DNA of 64,000 nt from the NCBI GenBank assembly GCA_013398615.1, contig VZSR01001685.1, positions 47,737,657 to 47,801,656 of the forward strand, in the 5' to 3' direction. This document shows, one piece after another, positions 37,701-52,700 of the stretch (its first letter is position 1; each line of letters begins with the position of its first letter). A program made the translations under genes and the position numbers. The notes below the pieces were generated by a model. That model ran no database searches. It had not been told where the DNA came from and worked only from the letters and a program-made list of their open reading frames with translations. The stretch comes from Brachypodius melanocephalos. Lineage: Eukaryota; Chordata; Aves; Passeriformes; Pycnonotidae.

Positions 37701-40700
37701 AGTGGGCTTGGTGGGTCAGAGAGGGTTCTTTTGTGTCCTGGGGGTGGGGGAGGTGGTCTCTTCTTGGAAAGAGTGGAGCTGCCACTAGAGGTTTGAGTGC
37801 TTAGAGGGAGGGTTGAAGGTGGGCCTGCAAAATAACAAACAACCTTCTTACAAATACATGTGCATAAACGTCAAAGCAGCACTGAAAAATTCACAGTCAG
37901 ACCCACAGCGAAGTGCAGCGAAAGACTAAAATAAAAAGACAAGCCATGCCAAAACACTGTTTAGATTAAACGACACGTCCACCACATTTTTAACCATCTC
38001 AGCTGTGGGAATATAAGCAACTTGACAATAGAATGACATGTGTACTTATGTTTTAAAAATACAGGATTAATCACGCCAAGATTTCTAATTTTAGGCATTG
38101 TTTAAAAATAAAAAAAAGCAGCATGAAATATTAAAATTAAATAATATTTAGCACATGGGATTGAAATTGCTGTTAATTTATACCAGAATGAAAGTGATTT
38201 CTAGATGCTCTAATATGTGGGGAGGTTTTTAGCCCTCCAGACCATCCCATCCAAATTTTGTTAATAAACTGGAAGGCCGGAGGAAAGAAATACAAATATG
38301 CCTACAAATTTTCCTTTCACTTTCAAAATAGGATTTTTAGCTTAAGAAGATTTCTGCAATTCTTTTTTTTTTTTTTTTTTTAAACCAAATACATCAAACT
38401 GTGCATTCCAAAAGCAATGCAAATTGTTGTACATGGTATGAATAAAATAAATATCAGAGAAGTCCTTCCTGGGACTGAGATTAGATATTTCATGGTAGCA
38501 TTGCTTAGAAGAGCCTATGCAGTCACCCTTACCCTTAAATACTTTAATTTCCCTCTGATTTAATGCTGGCACAAGTATTATTCAACACAATACATGCTTC
38601 ACACAATATGAGAACAGATACAGCCTGAAAGACAAAATAACCCAGTGGGAAGACAAGGGTTTTTCCTAATCAGCTTCACCATTGACCTTCACAAGTGTCT
38701 CTAACAAGAAGCTCAAGGAAGCAGAACAGGGTGCAACCACCACCCCAAGAAATGGCTCCTAACACTTTCTGCAGTAGCTCTGCATTAGCTACAACACCTC
38801 CAGGGGATTGGTTGTTGGGGTGTTTTTTGTTAGTTTGTGGTTGGTTTTGTCTTTTTTTTACTCTAACCAACTAAGACTTCACTGCAGTCATTACTTGCAG
38901 TAAGTTTTACACATCAGACAGCTTTGCCATCAGTCCAGATAAATACAGAAAATTGACATAAAACTTTAAAAGCAAAGTCTATTTATACCCGAAATTTCAA
39001 GTCTATTGTTAGTCTATTTTTTAGCACTGTAGAACCAACTTGCCTATTTTTGAAAAGCTACTTTATTTGAAGAGTATTTGTGACAAAACCTTCATTTAGT
39101 TACTTGATATATATCTAACCATGCAGCACACCTTAAACTGCCTTCTTCAAAAATATTTATGAAAATTCTCTATAGGTAGACTGGAAATGATCAATACCTG
39201 CACTCCTTCCCAAAATATTATATATTATAGAAATATTCAAATCAGTGAAAAAAATTGTTAAAATTCCTTAGATGAAATATTTAACACTGACAAAAGTGTC
39301 TTCAATGATTCTATAAGCATGAATCCATTTGTCAGATATTTTCAGCAGGTGATCTCCCTCTTTCTTATAAACAGAAAAGAAAAATTTAATAGAACTCCCC
39401 CTAATGAGTCAATAATTCAATCTACTCTCTTCCAGATTCAATCCTGGAAGGCTTTCTGCTGCGCAGGAGAATCTCTCAACCACAAGCCCAGCAGATATTT
39501 TGGGCCTGGCTTAATTAATTGGTTACTTTTGTAAATTAGATTATGTATTTTGCAATTGTTCCTCCCAATTTACTTCCAAGTTCACAAAATCATTAATTGA
39601 CAACAAGTCAAATGCCAGTGCATTTAATGATTGTTCCTCCGTTTGCATCCTCACCCTTTCTCATTTTAATTTCTTCCTTGAGCTCAAGTAAGCAAGATAA
39701 TTTAAACTGTGCATTGAGATGTTTATGGAAGCAAACCTAACTTTTTTCATTCTAAATTTTGATTGATTAACTCCTAAACTCCTGCAAGTTACCAATTCGT
39801 TCTTTCAGAAATGCGAATCAAAAGTTGTTTGGATTCATGATGTAATGCGAATGTACCCAGGAATGGCAAGGGGGCAGGAATAGGCACCACCCGCTGTTAA
39901 CAGTAAGGCTATTCCTAAAGCTCGTGGCAGCCACAGCCGCGCTGTGCCAGCAGCGTTTGTCCCTTGTCGCTTGTCCCTTACCCCGACACTGGAGCGGGGC
40001 TTTTCCCACAGTCACAACGCCCGAGTGGGAGTGTCCCATCGCCCCCTGGCGGCCGCTGCGCGCACTGCACCGCGCCCCGCCGCGGCCGCACCCACCGGGC
40101 ACAAACCACCCAAAACTGGCTCAGAGAGGAGAAAAAGGGCAGGAGAGGTATGACACGAAGTAAAACTAGTACTTTAAATTGACAGTAAGAGGAAGAAATC
40201 TTCTCTACAAAAATAAACGTGTATAATTTAAAAAATCTCCTTAAAATTATGTTATACGGACATGTTTTAGATTTCACATATAGTTATACATATCCAGACA
40301 TTACTGAGGAGTTGAAAAAAAATGCCTTCACAGCTTTCAGGAGTTCACATGGCATACAAAAGTGATGGGGAAAATGTGTTTAAGGTATTACAAATCATAC
40401 TTTCAGAATCCTAGCATTTGTTTCTGTATTAAACTCACAAAAGGAATAAATATGAATACAAAAGTCATATACTAATGATTACATGGCTGAAATACAAAAT
40501 AACTTAAGTTCAAATAAAAAAACAAAATAAAGAAAACTTCAAAACATCATTTCAGAAAGAGATATAAAATGACATCATGCTTTGAATAAAGAAAACATAG
40601 GGAAAGTTCTTGAATCAAAATCATTTTATGGGAAGAACTGGTGAAGTAATACAAGACCTGATAATGTATGAACTGTCTGTACAGTTATTATAAAATACAC

Positions 40701-43700
40701 TGTATCATAGAATCACTTCGGTTGGGAAAGACCTTTGAGACCATCGAGTTGGATGTCTCTCACCAAGTCCTCCCCTAAACCACACCTCTGCTCCTGCACC
40801 TTTGGGATTTCCTTCTTGAGGAATGTCCTGGCCTCCTTCTAGACTGTCTCCCAGGGGACTCTTGTCAGCCAGGTTCCTAATCAGGCCAAAGTCTGTCCCC
40901 TGGGAGTCCAAGGTGGCAGCTCTGCTGATCTCCCCTCCTTACTTGTCCAAGAATTCGTGATCCCTGTACCCCAGTTGGCCTGCATCACCCACAAGTCCTT
41001 CTCTCTTCACCAACAGCAGGTCCCTTCCCTTACTGCCTCCCCCACTAGCTGAGAAGGGAAGTTCTTTTCCACTCACTCCAGACACATCCGAGACATTCCT
41101 GCGCCAGTAGAACAAGGGCCAGCAATAGTGAGACTCTCCCCAGCTGCTTACAGGGTATCTCATCTGCCTCTCCATCCTGGGTGGTGGTCTCTAACAGATT
41201 CCCAACAGGATATCTGCCTGTTGGCCTTTCTCTGATTCCTACCAGCAAACATTCAATCCTACTGCCACCATCATTCAGCTCAGACACTCAAAACAGTCCC
41301 TAGCACACAGGGCTGCCCCACTGCCTGTCCCTCCTGAAGGGTTTACAGCCATCCATCACAGCCTTCCAGTTGTGTGAGTTATCCCAGAATGACAGCAGCT
41401 GCAGTTTTCCTGCTGTACAAGGGCTTCCAGCCCCTCCTGTTTGTTGCCCGTGCTGCATGCAGGGATGTAGATGCACTTCAGTTGGGATATTGATCCCAAC
41501 ACCTTTTTGGGGGAGAAGCCCTAATTTCTACAAGACTGTTTGGAGGCATTTCTAGCCTTATGTCTTTGTTGTAACACCTCCACTGCACTGAGACACCAGC
41601 CCAAAGGACCTCATCAGCACACATGTTCTCTCAAACACTGGTGTGCTGCCACCAGGGTTACCTTGAGCAAGTCTGGTTTTGTCCCTTTCCCCTTTCAAAT
41701 CCAGTTTAGAGCTCTTTTAATGTGTGCTGATAACTCAGTAGCAGACACCATTGCTCCCTGCTCAGGCTAGGCAGAGGTACAGCCCCTTCCTGCATGCCAT
41801 TCCATGCAAATTCTCATCCAAACTACCACACCATACCCTGCTCACTTGCACTGTTCATGGTGCTTTCCAAGAGTTTTTTAACATGTCTGGGCTTGGCCCT
41901 GTTGCCCTTGGCCCTGCCCATGTCCCTTCAGCTGCTGTGGCTCCTGCAACTTTCTCACTGCCCTGAGGTATCCCTGGCTAAGGAATCCCTTTGCTGGGAC
42001 CAGGGCTGCTCACCTCAGCAACTGCACATCTGTGTATATACACACATACACACATGAATGTGTGTGTAAAACCAACAGCTCAAAACAATTCCTGTATGAT
42101 ATTCTTAATTATACAAGGCTTGGCTAGATATTTTTAAGCAATAATCAGAGCAGTTACTAGATGGAAGGTATTTTGTGATTTTAACCAGGCAGCCATCAAG
42201 CCAGTAATTTCCTCTCCAACAGATGTCTTAATCATGATTTCTCACATAGCTGAGAAGTTCACAATTCATAAAGGACATTTTCCTAAAACAAGCAAATCAA
42301 CAAAAACCAGAAAGAAAACCCCAAAAACTTGACTTAGAAGTTTTTCCTTTTGCTTCTGCTGGGCTTTCTTGTCCTCAGTTACTGGGAAGCAGATGCTTAC
42401 AGTACTAACTGTTGTTATTTTTTATCACTTTTTTGTTTTACCAAGATCAAGCTTTCATGTGTGAATAGATCAAATAATCTCAAAAGTATTGTACTAAGGT
42501 AAATAACTGGATAAGGTGTGCAATTAGTAGTGCATTGCCCTTTAGGGCTTGTGCAGTTAGTGTAGTAAAAACTCATTTGTGTACTTCTGAAACCATGCAG
42601 AGCTGTTGCCACTCAATCAAGAAATGGTGGGTTTAGAGTGCAAAAACTTCACATGTGTAATTTTTTTTTTACCACTTAATGAGATATAGGCAGAAAAAGC
42701 AGAATTCCAGCTAATGGTAGAATGGACACTGCAAAGGAAAGTGACTTATATTAAAAACAGCATTTTCATTAACGAGTGTTGCTATCCTTATTTTTAAATT
42801 TCTCATGAGTGACTTATTGAATAGATATTCCTAAAAGCCTTTTCAGTTTGTCTTACTTCAGATCATATATTTTCAGTACTGAAGACCATAATTAAAGACA
42901 AAATGATCATGATCACTCTGGATAAGAAAGCTAAGAATACACATTGATTCAACATTAGCATTTGAAGTACATTAGATAATTAATGCTTTAAAAAGGTTCT
43001 GTTCAAAAAGAAAAAGGTAAAAGTTATACTAAAGAATTTTGTGGTTTGTGTTGATTCAGAAATAGAAGAGCCCATGAAACCAACAATCATCAGCTAATCT
43101 TCCCTTCCTATTATGGTATTAAAAAATACAATGTCTTAGTGGGATAAGTAGCATTATTTAATCAAAATGTGCAACACATTTATAAGAAGATTTTAAAGAA
43201 ACTGTCCAAGTATATGAAAGAGAAGTATAGAATCCTGCAAGCATTCAGAAGAAACAGGATGATCTCAAAGGTTGAGGTAATGGAAATCAGAATAAATACA
43301 TTTGTGCTATAAATTAAGAACTTCTGTTGTAAATGAGTAGACTGTGTAATGCCTGCTATGCCACAGTATGATACAATCAGGAAAAAGAAATAGAACCAAA
43401 GATTCTTTGATATGGCATTTCCAATAGAAACATCAAATTTTACTGCTGTCCCAACACTTCCAGCTAGTTGTATTTCAGAAAGCTGATTTAAACAGCAAAG
43501 GTACAAAGAAGAGCTAGTGTGATGAAAGGATAACTTGAACCCCAGGAGAATGAAAATATTCTTCAATCAGATAAGGTAAAATACGCTTGGTTTATTGTAA
43601 TACCCCAGACATGGAGACCTGTACAATTTCCATCCAGGCAGGGCCTTGACACAGCCACCAGCCACAGAAAAACCACCAAAGCTGAAGGGCAATGGGCAAT

Positions 43701-46700
43701 GTTGGTTCATGCTCAAAGTAACTTAGCAAACTCAAGAAGATTCCTAATCCTATGTGCAATGCAGTCAGACAACTTCTACAAGTTACTAATAAATTCAAAT
43801 AAACTAATTTGGTTAGAAATTGAGTCTGACCTAGTGAAAGAGCAGATGCTGTGACTGTGTCTGCAGTAGCAGTGGACTGGAAGCACAAAGAAAGTGCATT
43901 TGGGTTTAGGTACCTCATGTTAGAGCTGAGGCCAAGTATAAACTATGCAACCTTCTAAGTGGTGAAGATCCAAAATTAAATTAACGACAGAGAATTTAAA
44001 CCTGACCTCCATGTTCATCTGGGATAAACAGGCAGAACCACTAAAACAATTAGCTTTCAGCTAAGTGAAGGTAACCTGGATTAGACTGCCTAGCACTCCT
44101 CCAAAGCTAGTTAGCAACATTACCCTCACACTGGATTTTCAATGAAGGTTGTGCAAAATTTTATTCAGCTACTGTGGCAAGTGTTGCAACTACTTTTTTT
44201 TGTTTGTTTGTTTGTTTTTTTTGTTTTTTTTTTAAACGAGCTTTTTGTAAAACAATAAGCAGAAGACCTGCTAGATGTCTGGAGCCATAATGCAGGTATA
44301 AGCTGAAAAGAGCAATAAAAAAAGTTGATTTTGAGAATATTACAGGCTAAAGATTGGCCTAAGAACACATGTAAGTTGAACCTGAATAAGCTTAGATAAA
44401 CTATTAAAAAAGGCACAGAGTGGTTGGCTCAGGCAGCCACTGCACTCATTCTGTACTTTTCATTGTTAGGATTAACTAAATCTGTAGCAGAGATAGCAGC
44501 AAGTAAGATGTATCCTCAAATGAGACAGTGTGGAGTAAAATACATGAAGGTTCCAGCATTTTTAGGAATATATTGAGAAGTTATCAAATGGAAAATTGGA
44601 ACTTGAGTTATAATGATGTATGGAGAAATTTAAGACATCCCCATATCACCACCTCCAACTATTGTACCTAAAAAATTATTTTTAGCCAGCATGTCCACTG
44701 AAAACCATGAGCAAGAGTGATGTGCCTTATGTAAATTCCTTTAAACTTCCCTCCTCTCCCCACCACAAGTTCAGTGGATGGCTTCCTGACCACTATGGCC
44801 CCTCAGGAACCCCACAGAACTTTGCTACCCAGGAACTTCACTGGGCAGTGAAACAGAGGGCTACAGGGAGGGGGTTTTCTTAAAATAAAACATGTTTTGG
44901 AAAGACGGTTCTATCTGCATGTCCCAAAGGATGAAAACCCATGAAACTTAAAAATTGTCTGCCTCCTCCTATAACGCAGATCCACCTGCTATCCATTCCC
45001 TGCAGACTCCATGTCCTAGCAGGGGCCCATGCTATCTGCCAGGGCCTCCCAGAAGCACAGGGACAAAGATCAGATTATGTTTTCAGACAGAAGGTAAACT
45101 TAAATTTAAATACAGATCTAGTGCTCTTGTTACTCTTGCTGTTTAGGGAGCTTAGTGAAAAAGGTAACATTGTGTTTTCATATAATCTTAAACACAAGAT
45201 ATTCAAATGAAATTTTTCAACACAAACACACATCTAACAAGTAAGCTTGTATAAACTTCAGTGTAAGGGATATATTCTACTACTACTCATCCAAAAGAGG
45301 AGAAAAATTCTATAGGTTGATGTTTTCCTACCCCCCCCAAAAGATTACTCTTTCAAAATTCAGATGTATCAACAGTGTCTTATGGAAGTGGAGTCTGCTT
45401 CATCTTCTTTTAAATAATCTGAGAGCTGGAAGAGGGGAGATAAGAGCAGCACAGTTTAAAATGAACCAGAAGTGCATATGAAATGATACATCTACAGCAA
45501 CCTTTCCCCACTGATGTATTGTCCTATGCATTTGTCTCTTTTTCCCCCAACTTTTAAGTTTTGAATTATTCCTGTAACACAGGCATGTATACAATGGAAA
45601 TTCCTAATTTCACAGTATTAGTGAGTGGCTATCAACCAAAACTCCACTACAGCATCACTCACAGACTGCAGAACTTCAACATGTTTGAAGCAGAGAAAGC
45701 ATAATGACTTCAATGTGGCAGCATTTCTATTCAATCTCTCTGACTTACCCTGTGAATCTGACATTTTCCACTCTGATGAAGCAGTTAATGTTACATTAGA
45801 AGGCAATTTTCTGATATTGCAATATTATTACATTGTGATATAAATAAGGATTTTTTTGCATAATCTCTGACATGAAAACACAAAAGCTCAATGCCTCAAT
45901 TCTTTCCAAGTAGCTCTCGTGTTGTGTTGATTCCTTGGTCTAGGAACAACAAGGGAATTCCAGGAACAGATAGGAAAATGCCTAACATTTCAGAAACTAA
46001 AATACATACTTAAAATGAAATATGAATGTAAATATTCCCCTTCCTAGAGAAAAAGACAATGACACAGCAATAAAGTTCATTAAAATCTCTTGAAAACTGA
46101 CAACATACTAAGCAGTGTGTAAAGATACCAGACAAAACCTCATTAACCTTCTTCTGGAAATGGGATGCATGATTAATTTCCAAGTTTTGCAACTTTATGA
46201 CAAAAAGAAAAAGAAGTTATCATAGGTAATGAATGAACATCTAAGCCAGTACATTGTGTTTGCAATGCACAATCCACAGCAGACTGTGAGAAAGAGCATG
46301 TAAAAGGGATGGGAGAGTGGAAGGAAAAAGTAGAATATTGTAATAGCAACAAGCAGGTTGACCCAGTAAAGTTATATGGAATACAACTGAGTCCCCAGGG
46401 AAACACGGATTACAAAATCTCATGTGAAAAATGCAAACCCTGGCAAAATTGCTTTGCCTTGTAATGGGAAACAAACCTGTTTAAAAGAGAGAGCCAAGGG
46501 ATCCATTTGAAAGTTGCCAGTACATGACAAAGACTGATGGAACAGTAGTGCTTAAGCTCAGCATCTGAACCATGTAAAAGCAAACACCTGATGCCAACAC
46601 TGTCCTTTCCCTTCTTCACATTTCGGTGAGAGCATCTCTGCATTTTTCCTAAACAAAGTCAACTACCAGTTGAAAAATGAAGTTATAGTAGTGCTAACAA

Positions 46701-49700
46701 AAGGGAGCTGAAGTGTTAAACCATACTGTAACCTTCATCACAACTAAAGATTTCTCTAACAAGTCTATTATAAAAACGCAATTTATCAATTTCTAAATTA
46801 AACATCTAAAAAGGAATGAAAAGTTTCTTTGTCCTAAAAAGCAGATCTGCACAAATTATAATACAGCAAAAAGTTTTATTCCATAAATATATCCTCTAAA
46901 CTTAAAGATTAAAGATATCTAGGTCAAATGATCACAATCCATTGCAGCTGTAAGTCTCATAAAATTAACTGACTTTCATTTAGCAGAGTATTAGTTTATT
47001 CCTCACTCATTCATGTTCAGTGTTATGAATGAGTCTATTGCAAAGTGCCCCCAGGTCTTTTAAGTTCAGAACATGCATTGTACCACACTACTGCATCATT
47101 AAGAACGTGCTGTATCTCGAACCATTGCAATGTCCTTGGTTAAAGGAAGGGCAACAGTGGAAAATCACTGCTTGCAAGTGTAGTTTGGAGATAGACTCAC
47201 CTTTGCCAGCATTTCTAGGAGGAAGAGGAGGAGCATCAGACGTTGGAGAGGTGGGTGAGTCTGTGCTTACAGAAGCAAAGATCTGGTTGGAAAAGGCTCC
47301 GTAGGAGAGTCTTTGCTTGTCTCTGGGAGTGCTAAATGAAGGGTGAGTCAGTTTGTCTTGGGGAGAAAGGCTTGAGGAGTGACAAAAGCTTTGGGGTCTT
47401 GGAGATCTTTCCTTTTTTATAGGACTAGGCTGTGAACAAAAAAACAAAGATATGATACAGCTGTGCAAACACTCATTATAGTTAGTGTGTTTGGAAAATA
47501 GCATACCAGAACATAATTTAGTGAACATGAGCCCAGCTTTTTTCTTTTTTGGACAAATAAACCCCCATTCCTCGCTTTTTCAGCAATCCAACCTGAAAGG
47601 TCCTCTCTTCTAAATGAAAATTAGGATTGTACCATCAACAAATCATCATGAACACAAAATTAGATTTAATGTCAAAGCAGGAAATACACCCTAATAACCT
47701 ACCAAATAAAATACCAATAAAAGACTAGTAAGTTTTAGAATATAGGAGTAATTTTCAGGGAATATAGCATGTTACTCAGGCTAGACAATTATCCTCAAGC
47801 ATCAAGTATATTACACCACTGATGCCTAGTAAACATGAACAAACTCTTCTGACAGATCAGATTTATTTGGTCCCTGAACTAGAAATATAATCCATGATAC
47901 AGCTCTTTTTACTCGCATCTAATTGCTCTTTGAAGAAATTTTACACATCAGTTTTCGCCCGTTGTACGTTAATGGGTGCATATGGAGCACGATCTGTTTC
48001 CCTGCAGCTCTGGTTCAGGTTATTATCTCCAGCACAGCATCCCTCATCCTCCAGAGGCTCCTCACACAGATGATTATTTTGTTCTCTACTGTCCTTGAGG
48101 ACATACAAATTACTTAGGCTTCTGAATTTTTCAGTCCCAAGTTTCACAGAAAATGAGAAGCTGTCCACATTTCTTTCTGCAGCACTCATAAAATAGGAGA
48201 GGTGTATTTGCATTTATTGCAGAAATAGAGCACATAGTAATTAACTGACTTGCTAAAGTAGGACACTGAGGCTAATTTTTCACATGCTCTAGGATGGCAA
48301 TTATTCTATGCCCTCAAGTTTTGCCTTTCCATTACCTCTTTTTTTAAAACAAAACAGGACTAAATAGCACTGCATGGTTTGTGAAAAATAGAGTTATTTA
48401 TTTAATAACTAGGTTTTTAATTAATTCATAGAAAAAATTAAGTATGTAAGCTTTGGATTTCCTTCAGCTAAAATTTAACAGCCTAGAATTCTGAAGAGGA
48501 TAAAGCAACAAAGTAGTCCAGATTTGCTGATTTATATTTATACTGTATGTCTTGTCAAAGTCAAACTTCTGAAACAGCCCTTAATGACTAGGTTGACAAA
48601 ATATATTCAAAAAGCACTTAGGCAGTCTTTAACACGGGCCTCAAAATGAGGGCTTTTTCCCCCCAAAAAAATCTGTAAGAAAAGAAAGGCTAAAGTGGGT
48701 CTCTAATTACCATTTATTTCCAGGGAGCAAAGATGTTGACAGTTTTTGTGCAAAGCTGTATCAGTAATTCACACTGACCTTATCATCCAAGTCATCATCA
48801 CTTTCATCAATTTCGTCCTGCCGAAGATTCCATTCGTACTCCACATGCACGTGTGGGTTTAGTTTTCCTGCCTTGGCTTGAGAAAGCTGAAAGAAAGAAA
48901 AAGTCTTGTTAAAATACTTGCTGTTCTTCTGGTGCTTACTAAATTAAGTTTTGTAATGGCAAGAAATAAACTGGAATATTTAGAAGTTTAAAGCTATTCC
49001 AGATTCAGAAAAAAACTCAAAGCAATTTCAGGGCAATCACACAAATGTCCTTCATTGGTTTGAGGTACAGAAAAAGAGCTAAAAGGCAAAAAGGAAAGAT
49101 TTTCTCAAAATGGGCAGCAGTCACCATGTTTGATAAGCATTTGAAAAGATGACACAAAGGGAAGGTATATGTACAAAAGCAGAATTTATCTGTAGCCCTT
49201 CTTTCCAAAAAGGAAAAGGCAAAACCTATCTATAAATTTTTGTACGAACAACTGCTGCCTCATCAAAATTACAATTCTTGTACTCAAATCAAATGAAAGG
49301 TATTTTCTTTTTATTGAGATATTTTGTCTCTCTCCCCCACTGGATGAGGTCAGTATGTCTTAAGCACAAAATTCCTTAACTTTGCCAGCCCAATTAATGT
49401 ATTTCACATTCTTTAAAAAACAACTACCTCAATGATCACCAAGAAAACTAATAGAGCAGTTCATGGTTATTCTGAGGAGACAAATTCTCCTTTTCAATGC
49501 CTAGATCTTCCATCATTATTTATTCCTTCATTTCCTTTGAAATGTAGTCTTGCTTGACAGTAGTTGATTCAGGAGTGCCTTTAACCATCTTCCCAAAATA
49601 AAATTTGGAATAAAGTATTTCCAACTTGTTATGTAAGTATTCATGAACCCATTTGAGCTGAAACCGAATTTAATTACAGTTAAGACTCCAGTTATGTAAC

Positions 49701-52700
49701 AGAAATGAGTTTAGTACATCTATCATAATGCAAACACCTAGTTATTTATCTTGTACTTTTTTATAGCCCACGGCAAACAATGTGTTCATTCATGTTTCTT
49801 TTTCACTCTTAACTCATTGCCGCTTTTGGATTAAAAAAAAGTAAGGCAGAAATCATTTTCTTCTTCAAAAATTAAAGAAAAAAAAGAAAAAAGAAAAAAG
49901 GCATAAATGCTCTATGAGAGTTGAGTGAAATAATCAGTGAGGTATTCAGAGAATTTGGATCACTATAACTAAGTGATTAACTCCTAGATAAGCTCACTGA
50001 TAACATCCACTTGACTGTTCTGTAACACAGCCAGTTGGTCCACATGAATGGCAGAAATAACTTTTTAAAAGGGATACTATAAAGAAAAAAGCAATTCATC
50101 CCAACTGTGTGCTGAACAGGTGATCTGCTTGATCCAGCTGACAATACTCAAACCACTGGAAAGAGCACCTACTTACACAGTAGACATGGCAGTAACTGAG
50201 AAGTCAGTCCCACCTTATCAACCACAGCAAAATGCTGGTTTTTATCCCCAAAAACATGGAAAATTTCTTTGATTTGTGAAGGACAAGGTCTTTTCATTAT
50301 TCAATAATTAATTCATGACAAGAACTTTCAATTGTCATAGGAAAGATATTAAAATTACCAGCTGCAGAGCAAAAGTAGATATCCTCAGATCATCAAAATG
50401 CGAGGAAAAGAAACAGAATTAAGTGGCAAGTGGTAGGTATTTTGTAAATTCTCCTGGTTTTGTCTTGAATGTGAAACTACCACAGTACTGAGACTTTTTA
50501 ACACCTTGACAGTAACTAAATTCACTTGCCTACTGAATCCATGCCGGTGGCACCTTAGAGGGCCAAGTACAAACAAACTTGTTGGTCTGATGTAAAATCC
50601 TTATTCCTGGCTAAATGCTTCAGAGGAGTACCTGGGAAAATCCTTAACACCTTATCTCTTGAAGTCTAATAAACTTTTTGAGTGGTGTCTGTTAACATCT
50701 CTCACACATCCTCAATATTCCAGGGGGTTTTTGGTTTGATAATGTTCAGTAAGGAACAAAATCCCACAGAAGCTGGTGTTCTACATCTTTTTGACACACC
50801 AACTTCCAGACTTTACCCTTCACCTTCTCTTCCTCCCTTCAGGAGAGCAATTTTGAGTTGTTTCAATTCTCCTTATAAAAAGACTTTCACCATCTCTGAA
50901 CTATCTGTCTTGTTAAATAATATGAAAAAAGCCAAAGCAGGAAAAGACAAACTAAGACCCACACCTAAAAGGTCTTCAGAGTTTTAATATGATAGGGGTT
51001 GTTTAGTACTCCTGATATAAAAGCCTCTATGAAGAACTTTTGAGGTGATGAAGCCCAAATATCTTTGAATAGTGTGTTTACTGACACATCTGACCCTCCA
51101 GTACTTAAAGTCTTCAAATACATTGGTTATAATAACTAGTACTGCCACTAGAAGAAAGATCTTTTTCTTAAACTGTTACAAAGAAAATTACTGTTGTGTT
51201 TTACATAAGAAAATAGTCACCTGTGGTAGTGCCTTCAGATTAACACACTGCCAGCTGGCAGCAATACCATATGTGAGATACAATGGTAATGATATATTGA
51301 GTATATCACATTTTTGAAGCAGCAAACATTCCCCCTTGCCTTTACCCCCGGACCCGGTTCTTACCAGTTCCTCGCATTGGACAGCTTTCACTCTTTTTGC
51401 TGTGTCCAGAGCCGTCTCTCCAGCTTGGTTTACTACAAAATTAACAGTACGAAAACGAACAATTCTTTGAGATGTCTTAAGAAATAATTTCTTAAATGTC
51501 ACTACTTGTAGCACAGTAACTTCTAAAAGTGATCAAGAAGTCTGTTTACACTATAGCAGCACTCTAAGTGTTCATGCATTTCATGTATCATCAGGTTCTT
51601 TCTGAACAGCAGCATCTGCTGGGACAGTTCCCAAATCCCTCCTCCTATCCATCCTAGCAGAGAATATAAAGAAATTTAGTCATTTCAGTCTTCCCTCAAT
51701 GCCTTTGCTAATAAAACTCTTACCTGAACAAGCAGGAGAAGCAAGAAGGCAGGGTAAAATAGCTCAAAAAAGAAAATTAATTCTAAGACTTTAAAAAAAA
51801 AAAGGTAAATATTGATCCAAGCAATTTTTACTTTGATTAGTATGTAGAGGCTTGAAGCTTTAATTTGAAGACATTTGAACAAGAATAAATTTAAAACTTT
51901 CTAGCTTTGTCTTTCTCAAAGCTATAAAATGGTTTACAATTTAAAATAACACCTGATCAGAAAGAAAGTGCTATCTGAGGCTGCTGGGAGGTCCTCAGGC
52001 ACAGCATTGAATGGAATCCTTCCAAAATGCTCAGCAGCAAGTCTCAGTAAACAGAAACAGCTCCCATATCCGATGTGGATAAACCCTAGGTAAAATGTAC
52101 TCTCATCAGTAAATGCCATGGCAATTTAAAATGGGTGAGAAAAGGAACTCTCTGAACTCTGCTTGGGGTTTGCCATTAGTATTTAATATTAGGAATTTTT
52201 GTAACTATTATCTTCAAAGAATTCCATTTCTTAACTGCATGTTTCCGTTAGGCTTGTTGTTGGCCAGGTCTTCATCTTTCTACCACAGTTTTATTTTAGA
52301 AGTTTACTTACCACAGAGAAATAAACAAAAGTGGCTAAAATAATGGGAAGAAATGTTAGGAAATCTGTAATTCCTGGTTTTAAATAATGAACTTACCTAC
52401 ATCAAGAGTTGGCTTCCCCCTCAAAAGCAATTTCAAACACTCAGGCTTATTGTATATACTGCAGTAGTGTAGAACTGTATTACCCAATGCTGTTTGTTTG
52501 TCCAGGTTTCCACTAAAAAAAAAAAATCAAGAAAATTATAGTAGCTGTGCTATTAATTTCAGATCCAGCATGCCTATAAATAATAATTGCATATAAATTT
52601 ACTGGGAAAATATGAAGTAGGACAAAAAATAAATTAAACATTACTTTCAAAGACTATTAAGTATTGTTCCAAGGACACTGGAAATACCTGAGCTTTGATT

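Noticed and set aside
45618..45806. 62-codon minus-strand frame with a strong internal gtaagt donor near 45748
   Set aside because: No convincing acceptor with a matching phase and no similarity. Treated as a chance intronic frame.
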